A stretch of DNA of 64,000 bases from Begonia masoniana (lineage: Eukaryota; Streptophyta; Magnoliopsida; Cucurbitales; Begoniaceae): contig CM039512.1 of NCBI GenBank assembly GCA_022432975.1, forward strand, positions 1,598,519-1,662,518. The letters run 5' to 3'. Every line of letters starts with the position of its first letter. Positions within the stretch are counted from its first letter, which is position 1. The translations under genes and the position numbers were made by a program. Of this stretch, positions 41,625 through 56,825 are shown in pieces. The notes beneath the pieces are model-generated. The model had not been told where the DNA came from and ran no database searches. It worked only from the letters and a program-made list of their open reading frames with translations.

Positions 41625-41966
41625 GTGTTGATTATGTTAGCATCGAAGGTGAAGCAACTACAGCGTCAAGATGAGAAACTCGTAGCAAATGTGAGACAGC
41701 TCCAAAATGGGGAACAACTTGAGGGTTGGTCAGTAAACGTGATGGTGATATGTTCTACCATAGGTAAGGTAGCAGTTTCTAACCTCGCCAATTTGAAACA
41801 AATCATCCTAGATGAAGCTCACAAATCCAGTTTTATCATTCATCTGGACAGTACGAAGATGTATCAGGATCTGAAACGTCAGTATTGGTGGGCTGGCATG
41901 AATAGAGAAGTAGCAGAATTTGTTACCAAATGTGTAACCTGTCAGCGGGTTAAAGCGTTAGGTTAG
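41625..41966 (+). pseudogene. Ty3/gypsy integrase zinc-domain fossil
   Basis: The frame includes DSTKMYQDLKRQYWWAGM, REVAEFVTKC and VTCQRVKA, the integrase HHCC zinc region of a gypsy polyprotein, with an upstream linker. The equivalent part of the intact-frame element at 6900-7020 is clearly related ([20 protein letters not shown]) but diverged, so this is another family. The fragment ends in a stop directly after VKALG, and no RT, LTR or DDE core is nearby. Confidence 0.85.
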
Positions 41967-42210
41967 ACGGTATACCTCCTCGAAGTTAATCGTTTAGCTT
42001 AACGTTTCTGTTAGGCTCTTTCATGACTCGTGACAGATTATACGTTACTCATAAATTATTTTAATAATTAAGATCAATTATAAGTAGTCTACACAAATAT
42101 TAGTCACGTTGGAAACTAAGGTATGGTGAAATTTGAAGGTTAATTTAACATTACTCCTATTTTAATTATAAATCACTTAATTTGTAATTTTCTTACTAAA
42201 ATTATATTAG

Positions 42211-43112
<902 letters not shown>

Positions 43113-43654
43113 TAATAAACTGAATTTTAAACTTTGGATCGTAAACAAATTAACTGCTCAATTTTGTTTTGATTCTAACAAAACATAACCGATATTATAA
43201 TATTTATATAGTTTTTCTTTATAATTTTAAAAATTACAAAACAAACAGACAAAATCAATCTAAACCGGCTCAAACCGAGTATATAAACCCACTAAAATTG
43301 ACACAAAACTGAGTACAAACCGACTCAAATCGAGCTTAAATCATAAGAATCCGAAATCAAAACCAAACCGGAACCAAACAAAAAAACATTCCAATATTTA
43401 ATTTAAAAGGACAATTTGTTGATTAAAGAATAATTGCACGAGTATCTACCCAACAAAATTACATTCAATACCCCCACCAAGAATCACACGAGTATCGTCA
43501 TCTCACTCTCTCTCAGTTCTTATTCATTTACTGATTTAAAACACATACAGACAAAAAAAGAACACATACCCGCCGCCATCTCCAATCTGTACCAACGACC
43601 AAACAAATAGGTGGTTTCGTGAATGTTAAACCAGAATTCCCCAATGAATCCCAT
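43113..43654. other. 3' flank of the WAV3-like gene
   Basis: AT-rich DNA with repeated words such as AAACCGGCTCAAACCGAG and AAACCGACTCAAATCGAG (43265-43345), in the style of dispersed GGTTCGG repeats. No gene was seen. Confidence 0.45.
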
Positions 43655-46162
43655 CTATCGGGGTTGAATTTTCGTGGAAGAGGATCGAGCCCTTTGAAGG
43701 GATCTTCGAGGCGATTGATTTCTAATCGCGTTATGCGATCGATTGACCATGTCAACCATGGATGGCGTCTGATACAAGAAGCTTTCGCTATCTCCGGGAT
43801 TGCCTCGAGAAGTTGCTCTCTGCCATGAATGCGCGCTCAATCCCGATAGAACGTAAGCCCTTCCGGCAGACTCATAGACCCGACGATTTGCCATTCTCTC
43901 CTGCATCTCCTTCAACTCCTTGCATATGGAAATGCAGAATGGGTCTTTGGTTTTTCCAGGCCGAGTTTCCGACAATGTCACTCGACAACTCTCCAACACA
44001 GAAACTGCCCTGCCAAGATCACCTAGCTCCCCCGCGTTTCTGGCTTCAGGCCATTGCCATGGCTGCCGTAAATCGGTTTCGCTGACGCTCCACTTCCGAC
44101 GACACGACTAGTTTTCCTACCACATCCGGCCTCTCTATTTTCACCTCACTGGCCGGAGCTGAAGACACTAGTTCTCTTGTTATGGGATCCCTAAAATCAT
44201 AACTAACCTTTAGCAACGACATCTCATCGCTCGATCGATCAACTGGAATATCGAGGGTCACCAGAAAATCCCTCTCTTCATCGGCGTACATATCTCCGAC
44301 AAAAATAGACCCGCTTCTAGCGTTTTGCGAAAGACTCGTTTGATAACTTCCTGCTTTTACAGAACCAATTCGCAAGCTTTCATGAACACACTCGACTCCG
44401 ATCCGAAGCTCCTGGACGACGACGCTCAGAAGGCCTCCAATGCACTGAGCAAATGCGTCCTGGATGACATGTTCGGTCTCTATGAACGAAAATGTCCCCC
44501 TAGATGTCTCAGAAATCGGAGTGCATTAATGCAGCATCATGGTCTGGACCAAACCCAAATGTATGGACCGGAATTTGCAAGCCGGAGCTGTTATTAGCAC
44601 CGATCACACTCGACAAAAGTGAGTTATGATCCACTCGGAGACGACCACCGGAGTGATTGTGAGCAGCATATGTATCTCTCCCGTCCGACAGCAATATGAT
44701 ACTTCCAACAGGGTTCTTCCAGGTCCGATCTACGAACACCTTTGCACCTTTCTTAAGTCCTTCGGCAATGTTTGTTCCGCCATTGGCGATCAAGGAATTC
44801 ACGGCCTGTAAGGCCTGCTGTCGTCCAGTGTCAGTCATGCGACGAAGAGGAAAGAGCCGACGAGCTGTTGAAGAAAACGAAATCACAGAGAGACGATCGG
44901 AGGGTCCCAGATTGTTAATCACGAAACCCATTGCTCGTTTGAGCAAAGACAACTTGGTCCCGGCCATGCTCCCGCTAACATCTAGAACAGTAACCAGATC
45001 GACTGGAGTTCGAGAATGACGAGATAATGACAATGGCGTAGCTTGATTTCCACTCGTATTGATTCTTTCAATCGTACGGATGGCTTTGATGTGAACCACA
45101 ACGGAGAAGCTTTCGAAAGAAGACGACTTTGCAACAGCTGAAACTTCAGCATAAGTCTTGGCCTCGAGTTTTCTTATAGAGCTATTGTCGAGAGTGCTTG
45201 TCCCGACAATCCCGAGCTGGTTATCAATGGCTTCATCATCATCGAATATCATTGGCTCAAAACCATTAGAAGTTAGGCTCTGGAAAGTCGTAACAAACCA
45301 CGGGGGAGACAGTCGGTGAAAGTCTCTCGACAAGGCGTCATCTTGGATCCAATCTACAGAACCGACTCTCTGTGCTGCATTTGGGAGGTCTTTGATACTG
45401 CTCTGAAAAGGAATTTCTTTCCACTTCATTCTACAAACTGGGCAAACTTGGTTTCCATGATTGACATTAGAGGTTATGCAATGGAAATGGAAGGAGTGAG
45501 AGCACTCTCCGGTGAAAATGGCCTGGCCCTGCCCCGGCTTCATGCTTCCGAGACAAATTGCACACGTCTGAAGAATAAAGGAAGCAGAAACAAATCGATA
45601 ATGTTTTCGAATTATTCGATAAAAATCAATCCAGACTGTAAACTTGATAATTCATCTTCAAATTATTCTACATTCAAATCAATCGAGAGAGGGTAAAGAA
45701 GACGACAAAAATTACCAGTTCTTGAATATTCAATGACGATTCTTGGCTGAATAATATACAATCTGGTGGAATTAATCAGAATCCATCATAACAATTCAAA
45801 GAACAACAAGATATAAAAACCATAGATTCTATAGAAAGTTAAAGTCCAAGAACAAACCTAAAAATCCAAAGATTTCTACGTTAGAAAGCAGGGTAGTCAT
45901 GGAATGATCAATATTCAAATAGGTCAGAAAGAAAATGCGAACCTTAGAGGATCTGGATACACTTCTGGAAATTCGGTGACCAGATGTCGACTGAGTTGGA
46001 GTCATTGAAAGGCTGCCGGACCGTGGAAGCGCCGAAGACGATGAAGCGGTGGGAAAGACGGCGTCAGAGAGCCTCGTCACCATTGTTGCTTGACGGTGAA
46101 GGGTCCGGCTGCCGCGAGTTGAAGCCGAGGAACATTTTCAGTTTTCTCCATTTGCTTCCCAT
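43655..46162 (-). CDS. WAV3-type E3 ubiquitin ligase (RING + vWA), frame broken in three places
   Basis: WAV3-family RING ligases act in root gravitropism and auxin response. Exon 1 starts at ATG 46162 (MGSKWRKLK, the family N-terminus) and ends at 45943. Exon 2 runs from 45567 to TAG at 43657-43655. The RING is TCAICLGSM, then ECSHSFHFHC and QVCPVCRMKW. The vWA domain shows VTVLDVSGSMAGTKL (metal site DxSxS) and GGTNIAEGL. The family C-terminal region follows. The reading needs three single-base deletions to stay in frame: between 46084 and 46100 (the next usable Met is 46083), at 44518/44519 before the ISETSRGTFSFIE part, and at 44047 after AMAMA. Either this copy is a recent pseudogene or the assembly carries insertion errors. 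Domain identity is secure, functionality is not. Confidence 0.88.
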
Positions 46163-48266
<2,104 letters not shown>

Positions 48267-48466
48267 TAATTTTTATTTTAAATTAGTCAAAGGGTTGATC
48301 GACGAAAGCCATGAAAGTATTTAGGAGAGAGATGGGACCCAGCCACGTCAACAACATCAATCTCATATTTCCTCAATCGTTGTGTAGTTTCGTCTTTGGG
48401 AAAAATACAAAAAAGAGAAAGAGGTTTAGGAAATAGGCAAAAAAGGGAAAGGTGTTTGAGAAATAG

Positions 48467-48480
<14 letters not shown>
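48267..48480 (+). repeat. Unique segment U, copy 1
   Basis: About 210 bases that recur at 49106-49316, beginning ATTTTTATTTTAAATTAGTC and ending GAGAAATAGGC before an A-tract (68 A here, 48469-48536). The copies differ by a single base in a T run near GAAAGTATTT. Within the segment GAAATAGGCAAAAAAGGGAA is partly repeated. Confidence 0.93.
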
Positions 48481-48538
<58 letters not shown>

Positions 48539-48725
48539 GTTTTTTTATTAAAAAATTAGTTTTTTTATTAAAAAATTAGTTTTTTTATTAAAAAATTAGT
48601 TTTTTTATTAAAAAATTAGTTTTTTTATTAAAAAATTAGTTTTTTTATTAAAAAATTAGTTTTTTTATTAAAAAATTAGTTTTTTTATTAAAAAATTAGT
48701 TTTTTTATTAAAAAATTAGTTTTTT

Positions 48726-48788
<63 letters not shown>
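48469..48788 (+). repeat. A68 tract, ten 20-bp repeats, then A58 tract
   Basis: A68 (48469-48536) is followed by forward 20-bp units to about 48730 and then by an A run to 48788. The pattern segment, A-tract, 20-bp units recurs at the next copy. Confidence 0.95.
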
Positions 48789-48790
<2 letters not shown>

Positions 48791-49105
48791 TAAATCTAAC
48801 ATTACTTTTCTTTTAACGTCAATTCTTATACTTTTCTCTTCGATCCGTTCAAGCAAAAACACGTTTGATTATTACTTTATTTTTTTTTTATTCGCAAAAA
48901 GTCGTCAATTACACCAAATTGTTCATTTTTGTAATACACGTTTTTTTTTTTTAATGAATCCATTTTCCGAAGTGTGAATAGGACTTTTCACAACCTTTTA
49001 ATAGTTTTAGAAAATTATTTTTTATTAAAATAATATTATTGCTTGTTAAACGCGCTTTCACTCAGTGTTTCTTTGAAAAATCATTTTATAAATGTATATT
49101 TATAA
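48789..49105. other. AT-rich spacer inside the satellite locus
   Basis: Non-repetitive AT-rich sequence with several T8-T10 runs. Nothing else was seen. Confidence 0.6.
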
Positions 49106-49332
49106 TAATAATATAATTTTTATTTTAAATTAGTCAAAGGGTTGATCGACGAAAGCCATGAAAGTATTTTAGGAGAGAGATGGGACCCAGCCACGTCAAC
49201 AACATCAATCTCATATTTCCTCAATCGTTGTGTAGTTTCGTCTTTGGGAAAAATACAAAAAAGAGAAAGAGGTTTAGGAAATAGGCAAAAAAGGGAAAGG
49301 TGTTTGAGAAATAGGCAAAAAAAAAAAAAAAA
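49106..49332 (+). repeat. Unique segment U, copy 2, with A16 tract
   Basis: Second copy of 48267-48480, followed by only 16 A before the next 20-bp array. The different A-tract lengths in otherwise near-identical copies point to active slippage. Confidence 0.93.
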
Positions 49333-50650
49333 TAGTTTTTTTATTAAAAAATTAGTTTTTTTATTAAAAAATTAGTTTTTTTATTAAAAAATTAGTTTTT
49401 TTATTAAAAAATTAGTTTTTTTATTAAAAAATTAGTTTTTTTATTAAAAAATTAGTTTTTTTATTAAAAAATTAGTTTTTTTATTAAAAAATTAGTTTTT
49501 TTATTAAAAAATAGTTTTTTTATTAAAAAATTAGTTTTTTTATTAAAAAATTAGTTTTTTTATTAAAAAATTAGTTTTTTTATTAAAAAATTAGTTTTTT
49601 TATTAAAAAATTAGTTTTTTTATTAAAAAATTAGTTTTTTTATTAAAAAATTAGTTTTTTTATTAAAAAATTAGTTTTTTTATTAAAAAATTAGTTTTTT
49701 TATTAAAAAATTAGTTTTTTTATTAAAAAATTAGTTTTTTTATTAAAAAATTAGTTTTTTTATTAAAAAATTAGTTTTTTTATTAAAAAATTAGTTTTTT
49801 TATTAAAAAATTAGTTTTTTTATTAAAAAATTAGTTTTTTTATTAAAAAATTAGTTTTTTTATTAAAAAATTAGTTTTTTTATTAAAAAATTAGTTTTTT
49901 TATTAAAAAATTAGTTTTTTTATTAAAAAATTAGTTTTTTTATTAAAAAATTAGTTTTTTTATTAAAAAATTAGTTTTTTTATTAAAAAATTAGTTTTTT
50001 TATTAAAAAATTAGTTTTTTTATTAAAAAATTAGTTTTTTTATTAAAAAATTAGTTTTTTTATTAAAAAATTAGTTTTTTTATTAAAAAATTAGTTTTTT
50101 TATTAAAAAATTAGTTTTTTTATTAAAAAATTAGTTTTTTTATTAAAAAATTAGTTTTTTTATTAAAAAATTAGTTTTTTTATTAAAAAATTAGTTTTTT
50201 TATTAAAAAATTAGTTTTTTTATTAAAAAATTAGTTTTTTTATTAAAAAATTAGTTTTTTTATTAAAAAATTAGTTTTTTTATTAAAAAATTAGTTTTTT
50301 TATTAAAAAATTAGTTTTTTTATTAAAAAATTAGTTTTTTTATTAAAAAATTAGTTTTTTTATTAAAAAATTAGTTTTTTTATTAAAAAATTAGTTTTTT
50401 TATTAAAAAATTAGTTTTTTTATTAAAAAATTAGTTTTTTTATTAAAAAATTAGTTTTTTTATTAAAAAATTAGTTTTTTTATTAAAAAATTAGTTTTTT
50501 TATTAAAAAATAGTTTTTTTATTAAAAAATTAGTTTTTTTATTAAAAAATTAGTTTTTTTATTAAAAAATTAGTTTTTTTATTAAAAAATTAGTTTTTTT
50601 ATTAAAAAATAGTTTTTTTATTAAAAAATTAGTTTTTTTATTAAAAAATT
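49333..50650 (+). repeat. 20-bp tandem repeat, forward array 2 (about 66 copies)
   Basis: Same unit as array 1, with three or four 19-bp units (for example near 49509, 50510 and 50607) where one T of TTAG is lost. These shift the phase of the following copies. Confidence 0.97.
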
Positions 50651-50978
50651 CAAAAAAAAATTAAAAAAAAATTGAGAAAAAAACTCAGTATATATTTATT
50701 ATCAAGAGCGGGATTTGCATTCACGTACTGCTATAATCCATGGCGCACCGCGATCCTTGCAAGTTGGGGGTTCTGATTTTTTTCTTAATTTTTTTTTTAA
50801 TTTTTTATGGTAATTTAATTTTTTAAGGATAAACAACTTATTAATGAATTAATAATATCACCGGAGTAGAAAATATTTGAGGAGTAGAAAAATATTCTAG
50901 AGATGTTTGGAGGTGTGAATTTGATGAATGGGGGAGAGCGATTTTTATAGGGGTGGAGAGGCCGGCTGATCCGATTAT
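50651..50978. other. Unique spacer between forward and inverted arrays
   Basis: It has more mixed base composition than its surroundings, including CATGGCGCACCGCGATCC near 50738-50755. Near 50957 GGAGAGGCCGGCTGATCC is a partial copy of the hairpin arm at 51224. No gene was seen. Confidence 0.6.
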
Positions 50979-52070
50979 TTTTTATTAAAAAAATTAATTT
51001 TTTTAATAAAAGAAATAATTTTTTAATAAAAAAACTAATTGTTTTAATAAAAAAACGAATTTTTAATAAAAAAACTAATTTTTTTAATAAAAAAACTAAT
51101 TTTTTTAATAAAAAAACTAATTTTTTTAATAAAAAAACTAATTTTTTTAATAAAAAAACTAATTTTTTTAATAAAAAAACTAATTTTTTTAATAAAAAAA
51201 CTAATTTTTTTAATAAAAAAAATAGAGGCCGGCTGGTCCATCAGACCAGCCGGCCTCTCCTTTATTTTTTAATAAAAAAACTAATTTTTTAATAAAAAAA
51301 CTAATTTTTTAATAAAAAAACTAATTTTTTAATAAAAAAACGAATTTTTTAATAAAAAAACTAATTTTTTAATAAAAAAACTAATTTTTTAATAAAAAAA
51401 CGAATTTTTTAATAAAAAAACTAATTTTTTAATAAAAAAACTAATTTTTTAATAAAAAAACTAATTTTTTAATAAAAAAACTAATTTTTTAATAAAAAAA
51501 CTAATTTTTTAATAAAAAAACTAATTTTTTAATAAAAAAACTAATTTTTTAATAAAAAAACTAATTTTTTAATAAAAAAACTAATTTTTTAATAAAAAAA
51601 CTAATTTTTTAATAAAAAAACTAATTTTTTAATAAAAAAACTAATTTTTTAATAAAAAAACTAATTTTTTAATAAAAAAACTAATTTTTTAATAAAAAAA
51701 CTAATTTTTTAATAAAAAAACTAATTTTTTAATAAAAAAACTAATTTTTTAATAAAAAAACTAATTTTTTAATAAAAAAACTAATTTTTTAATAAAAAAA
51801 CTAATTTTTTAATAAAAAAACTAATTTTTTAATAAAAAAACTAATTTTTTAATAAAAAAACTAATTTTTTAATAAAAAAACTAATTTTTTAATAAAAAAA
51901 CTAATTTTTTAATAAAAAAACTAATTTTTTAATAAAAAAACTAATTTTTTAATAAAAAAACTAATTTTTTAATAAAAAAACTAATTTTTTAATAAAAAAA
52001 CTAATTTTTTAATAAAAAAACTAATTTTTTAATAAAAAAACTAATTTTTTAATAAAAAAACTAATTTTTT
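50979..52070 (-). repeat. Inverted 20/21-bp repeat array (about 50 copies)
   Basis: The unit CTAATTTTTTAATAAAAAAA is the exact reverse complement of the forward-array unit. From 51060 to 51220 the units are 21 bp (one extra T). After the embedded hairpin, from about 51265 to 52070, they are a regular 20 bp. A few early units carry CGAA in place of CTAA. With the forward arrays the locus can fold into a stem of about 1 kb. Confidence 0.97.
51224..51258. repeat. GC-rich perfect hairpin inside the inverted array
   Basis: AGAGGCCGGCTGGTC (51224-51238) is followed by a 5-base loop CATCA and then the exact inverse GACCAGCCGGCCTCT (51244-51258). The sequence on both sides is the 20/21-bp AT array, so the hairpin stands alone as the only GC-rich item in about 1 kb. 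Confidence 0.97.
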
Positions 52071-53804
52071 AATTATTTTCTCGTTTTCTTTTTCGATTTC
52101 TCGACTCGTTCGTTACAGGTGGAATTAAGATGTCTAATCCTAACAATTTTAATATTCATACTTTATCTATCTATCTAATATTATAAATAGAACATATCTT
52201 TTCAGCTCAAACCCTTAGCTCTTTTATATGATATTTAAGAAATCGTACGAGTATTAAACATTAATTATTTTATAATATATCTATAATGTTACTTTCACAA
52301 GAATAAAAATAATAATTTTATTTTGTCTACTTATTATTACATCTAATATCTTAGTCTACCCATTGAACACATTATCTTAATTTTTATTTGATGTGATAAA
52401 TATTTATTTGTACGATTAACATAATAAATTATAAATAATTAAAATAAATTATTAATAATATTTTCATAAAATAAGAATAGGGAGTAACGTAACGTTATTA
52501 ACATGTGCACCAAATAAATGAGTTGTTGGGCGAGGTGACAAAGAAGGTGTCACAGTTGAAAAAATTAAATAAAATGTTGGTCCAAAAAAAGAATGGTAGC
52601 TGTCAAAATTGATTGCCTCGACATACTCTCATAATTACACATTAAAAAATGTGCAATTTAATTGCTAGTGGTACAATTGGATCAGAAAAAAATATGAGAA
52701 GGGTCATTTTCTATTGTGTTAATTAAGTTTTATTTTTGGCTAATTAACCCCATTTGCGTGTAGAATTGGCTCAAAATCAAATGAGATCGTTATTGACGTA
52801 ATTAAGGTCGACTTTGACTTTCTTTTTTAAAATTCTAATTACCCAAATTTCAATAACTCAGTTTGAGTTGTTCAATAACTTTGTTAGCAATCTCACGCGG
52901 ATTTAATAATGTTATAATTCTCTAAAGTCACAAATTCTAATCAAGTTTTTTGACTACTTTTTTTCAACTATGGAAAGAAATTGATCTTATGAATGTTTTG
53001 TACCTCGATAGTTAGTTTGATACAAGCTCGAGTTAGCATTTAATTTTTCAACATTTTGTTAATTGGGCTAGATTCATTGGAAAGACTAACTTCGAGCCAT
53101 CTTCGAACTGTTAGGATTAGATGCTATAATCCACCTGTAACGAACGATCGAGAATACGAAAAGAAAACACACAGATTTATATAGTTATTCACTCTCGATG
53201 TGAGAACTACGTCTACTGTCCGCTGACAGATTTCACTAAGAAAAAAAACGAGCTACAACAGTTTTTACCTCACACTTTCAGACTTTTTATGATAACCTAA
53301 ATACGTCTTTATATAATAAACGAATTATGGTTACATAATAACAGAATAAATATGACCAAAATACCCCAAACTTAGAATAGGTTTTATCATTCAACACAAA
53401 CTTGATTTGATAATCTCGAAAACCTAACTAGCTTGGATTACCATAGAGTCAACATCATCAACGGGACGAACTAGACCATTAGGACAAAGATTAGGTTGAG
53501 ATCACGAACCTTGAACTTGGAATCGACTTTTGGACCGATCTATATGTCGAAAAACATGTATGCTCGAATAAAAAAAAAAATTATTATTTACAAGACCTAA
53601 TTGATACAATTAATATATTAAAATAATTAATTATAATTTATTACATTAAATACATTATCATTAAAACGTAAACAAATATTTTAAAAAATTAAACATAAAA
53701 CTAATATCTTCTTGCACAACATTTTCTACTTTTTTCAGATACGCAGAACATACTTAAAAAGAGTCAAAGTTGAATGTGATGTGATGGCAAAAATAATGCT
53801 GAGT
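52071..53804. other. Intergenic DNA with an inverted pair of repeat ends
   Basis: Around 52076-52148 the sequence has CGTTCGTTACAGGTGGAATT and then GTCTAATCCTAAC. Its inverse appears at 53105-53170 as GTTAGGATTAGA and then CCACCTGTAACGAACGATCG. The enclosed 950 bp are AT-rich without coding frames. This could be one element with inverted ends or two separate insertions of one family. 53300-53804 is the 3' flank of the BEL1-like gene. Confidence 0.6.
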
Positions 53805-56800
53805 TTAACCAACAAAATCACGAACATAATGTTCTCCACTTTGTCTCCTAAGCTGATTTTGGCGTTCTAATACTGTCTGTTGCTGTGAATTCTCAACCCC
53901 ATGCCTGAGTCCTAGAGTTAAGGACACCCCTCCGTGTTGGCTTCGTCGATAAGGCATGAACCCTACCAATGGCCCTTCGAAGCTCGAGGGCGATGCTTCA
54001 CTGTCCAGCCTCGATCGCTTCTCATGGCCGCTCCACCATTGGTTTTCGTTTGTTTCTTCTTTTTGGGCCATCGACGGGTCCTCATCTAATCCAGGTTGCT
54101 TTTGATGATCACCCTCCCGCAGGCTGCAACTTTCGTTGTTGTTTTTCGGGTTTTCGGTCTGGTTTGGGTTGGCATCCGTTGAAGCTTTGGTTTCTAGCAG
54201 GTGTATTTCTTCGACCATCGGCTTCCACACTCTCACCCGAGCATTTATAAACCAGTTTGACACCTGCATAATTCATGAAACTCATAAGATTTAACAATGA
54301 TGAAGAACAAATTAGAAGGCGGAGGGAAAATCATTGTTGTTATATCATAATTCATGTTCACGTTCAAAGAACTCGAAAAAGCGGGGAACTGGCCCTGGCC
54401 CCTACCTGGTTTCGAGATAAGCCTGTTTGAGTGGCTAACATTTGCTTATCAGCATCTGTTGGGTACCTAAAAAAGGTTGGTCCATGAAAAGCATTTTCAT
54501 AAATCTTTCAAAATTATTCTAGAGAGAGAGAGAGATAGAGAGAGAGAGCTTACGGGTGGAGAAAATGTTCAAAAAGCCAAGCTCTAAGAACACCAACAGC
54601 TCTTTCAGGCAACCCTCTTTGGGGTCTCCAAAGATGTTGATTGTGTTGGAGCAATTCAAAACCACCATACTTTTCCGAGCGCTGTTCATCGCCTCTAATT
54701 TTCGCACAACTCCCTCCGACTTTACCCCCACTCGTCTCGGTTACTTGCGACAATAATTCTTCCCCCAGCCCTTGTCTCGTATGCCTCAATTGATCCGAAA
54801 TTACGTCCTTCAGAAACCTAAATTGCCTCACAACCGTCTTCAACGCAGTAGACATGAACGGTGTTGCCGAGCCAAGGCCTGCCACCGATTCAAACGACGA
54901 AACTACCATTTGCATTTGCTGATTATACTGTCTGTATCTTCTGCATACCTTTCATCATCAAAATAAAACCATGAAATAAGTGAAAAAGATTCACATTTTC
55001 AATCGATATCCGAATCCTAAGTTCGGGATTCTATGGGAGAAGAAAATAAGTGGCTAATACTGTTAGTTTTGACACTGACACAGCAAAGAAAACAGCTGAT
55101 ATTTTATCAGTTAGCCAATTGTTTGAAAATGAAGTATAAGAAATAACACAGTCCGAATGATTATGTCCCTATGTGGGACATTCCAATCAAGAACAAGTAA
55201 ACCAGACTAAGGTCTTATAACATCACCATTGAAACATATCTCATAAAATGATATGAAATCAATGTACATCCTTGATATACAGGTTCGACCCGGGCGCAAC
55301 TAAAATTCGGATCACACCGAACTCTAACAAAGCATTTACAAATATACATACTTTCAATGTATGAATCACAAAACAATTAACAGCTAGAGCAAAGATCAAT
55401 TAACAGGTGTTAAAAGAGTGTAGTATGTGAGATAGAAAATCTAAAAGATTGAGCAATAAATTCAGATATGAAAGTAACCTCTTCCATCATGTGCACTAGC
55501 TGAGCTTTCTTCTGTTGGACGTCTGCATGGAAAGATTGGAAAATACTGCTCCGATCGTTGACTCGTATTGTTTCGCTCGAACCGTAAAATGAAGAAGACG
55601 AAGCAGATAAGTTATAATCCTCAGCCAAAGTCTTGGTTTCATTCGTATCAAAAACATCAACAGAAGATGTCTCAGAAACGTCGCATGTTTTACCTGAACT
55701 TAATCTACTTTTACCACAAATTTCATCTAATAATTGCTGGGCAGGCTTCAAAAATTTAGAACTCTTCAAAATGATTGCGTAGCCAGTGAAAGGGCCAAGA
55801 GGGCCCGTGTTTCTGCAAGTGTTCGAAGAAACGCCAATTATTTCTTGAATAGACTTTCCACAGCCTTTACTAATGGCAGACGGTTTTGATATTGATCTCA
55901 AACAGCCAGGTTTTCCGGAAACTGAATAATTATGATCCTTAAAAATACCATTTGTTTGCTGTAAATCCTCGGACCCGCATCCATCTTCAAGCTGAGAAGC
56001 GGGTGATTTGGAAGGGGGTTTTGCTGAGAGTGATAGAGAAAGACCTTGTTGAGCGCTATTCTCCGCCGATCTATCGACCCAATTCATAGAATTTTCAAAG
56101 CGGAATAGATCTTCTTGATTTCTGAATGATGGAAAACTTTCGAGTTCAGCCGAACTCGACCACCCAGCTTGGCCACTTTCTGAAACCGGGGTTCGGAGAG
56201 ACGCCGGTGAGACTACATCTAGCAGGGTGTTTTGAAAAGGTAGAGTAATGAACTGAGATTCTCCTGCGTTCTTCCGTCTGTCTTGTTCAGGAAGGTTATC
56301 ATTATAAAAGCTATAGTCATGGATGTAACTTGGCCTCAAGTATGGTTGAGGAACAGAACCATTAGCTACTTCGCCGGAAAATGTGGGATTGTGATTGTTT
56401 TCAGCCGACCATGGATTATTTCCATAGTTCAAAATCCAATCACTGGCTTGTTGATGAACTTTCGATGATATGTTGAGATTACATGAGGTAGAATGAGAAG
56501 AAGAATGAAGGAGAGGATTTTCTGACACTTGTGGACGTACGATTGAGTCTCTCTGAGAAGATAAAGCATCAAAATGGGACGAGAAACATGTCATTTCCGA
56601 AGGGAGGAAAGATTGGTCAAAAAGAGAATTTGCATTACGAACGCTACGAACTTGAACAAGATCTGGACTAAACTCAGAATGGAGTGGGATTTGTTGTTCA
56701 TCAGAATGATGATGGAGATAATCTGTCCGACGTGATTGTGTTGAGTTGATTTGCTGAACTCGTAGCTTTTCCCGGCGACTTTGTTGGGCGACGTGAGGTT

Positions 56801-56825
56801 CAGATCTTACTCCAGTCAAATCCAT
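53805..56825 (-). CDS. BEL1-like TALE homeodomain transcription factor
   Basis: BEL1-like proteins pair with KNOX homeodomain partners to control meristem and organ identity genes in the nucleus. Four coding exons are 56825-55479, 54948-54554, 54466-54406 and 54263-53805, giving 753 codons plus TAA, with phases agreeing. A long disordered first exon leads to the SKY region ([16 protein letters not shown], about 355-370). The BELL domain spans about 438-510, bridging exons 1 and 2 ([13 protein letters not shown], then [19 protein letters not shown]). The TALE homeodomain follows at about 555-620, with [20 protein letters not shown], the three-residue PYP loop and [16 protein letters not shown]. 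The tail has VSLTLGLRH and ends RDFVG, features of several BLH proteins. The exact BLH subclass is not decided. Confidence 0.95.
54521..54549. repeat. (GA)n microsatellite in a BEL1-like intron
   Basis: Fourteen GA-type units with one T interruption lie immediately before the donor side of exon 2. Confidence 0.9.

Noticed and set aside
51044..51241. Frame with repeated FFIKKIS heptads in the inverted array
   Set aside because: It arises from the 21-bp version of an AT repeat; the 20-bp units next to it break any frame, so it is not a repeat protein.
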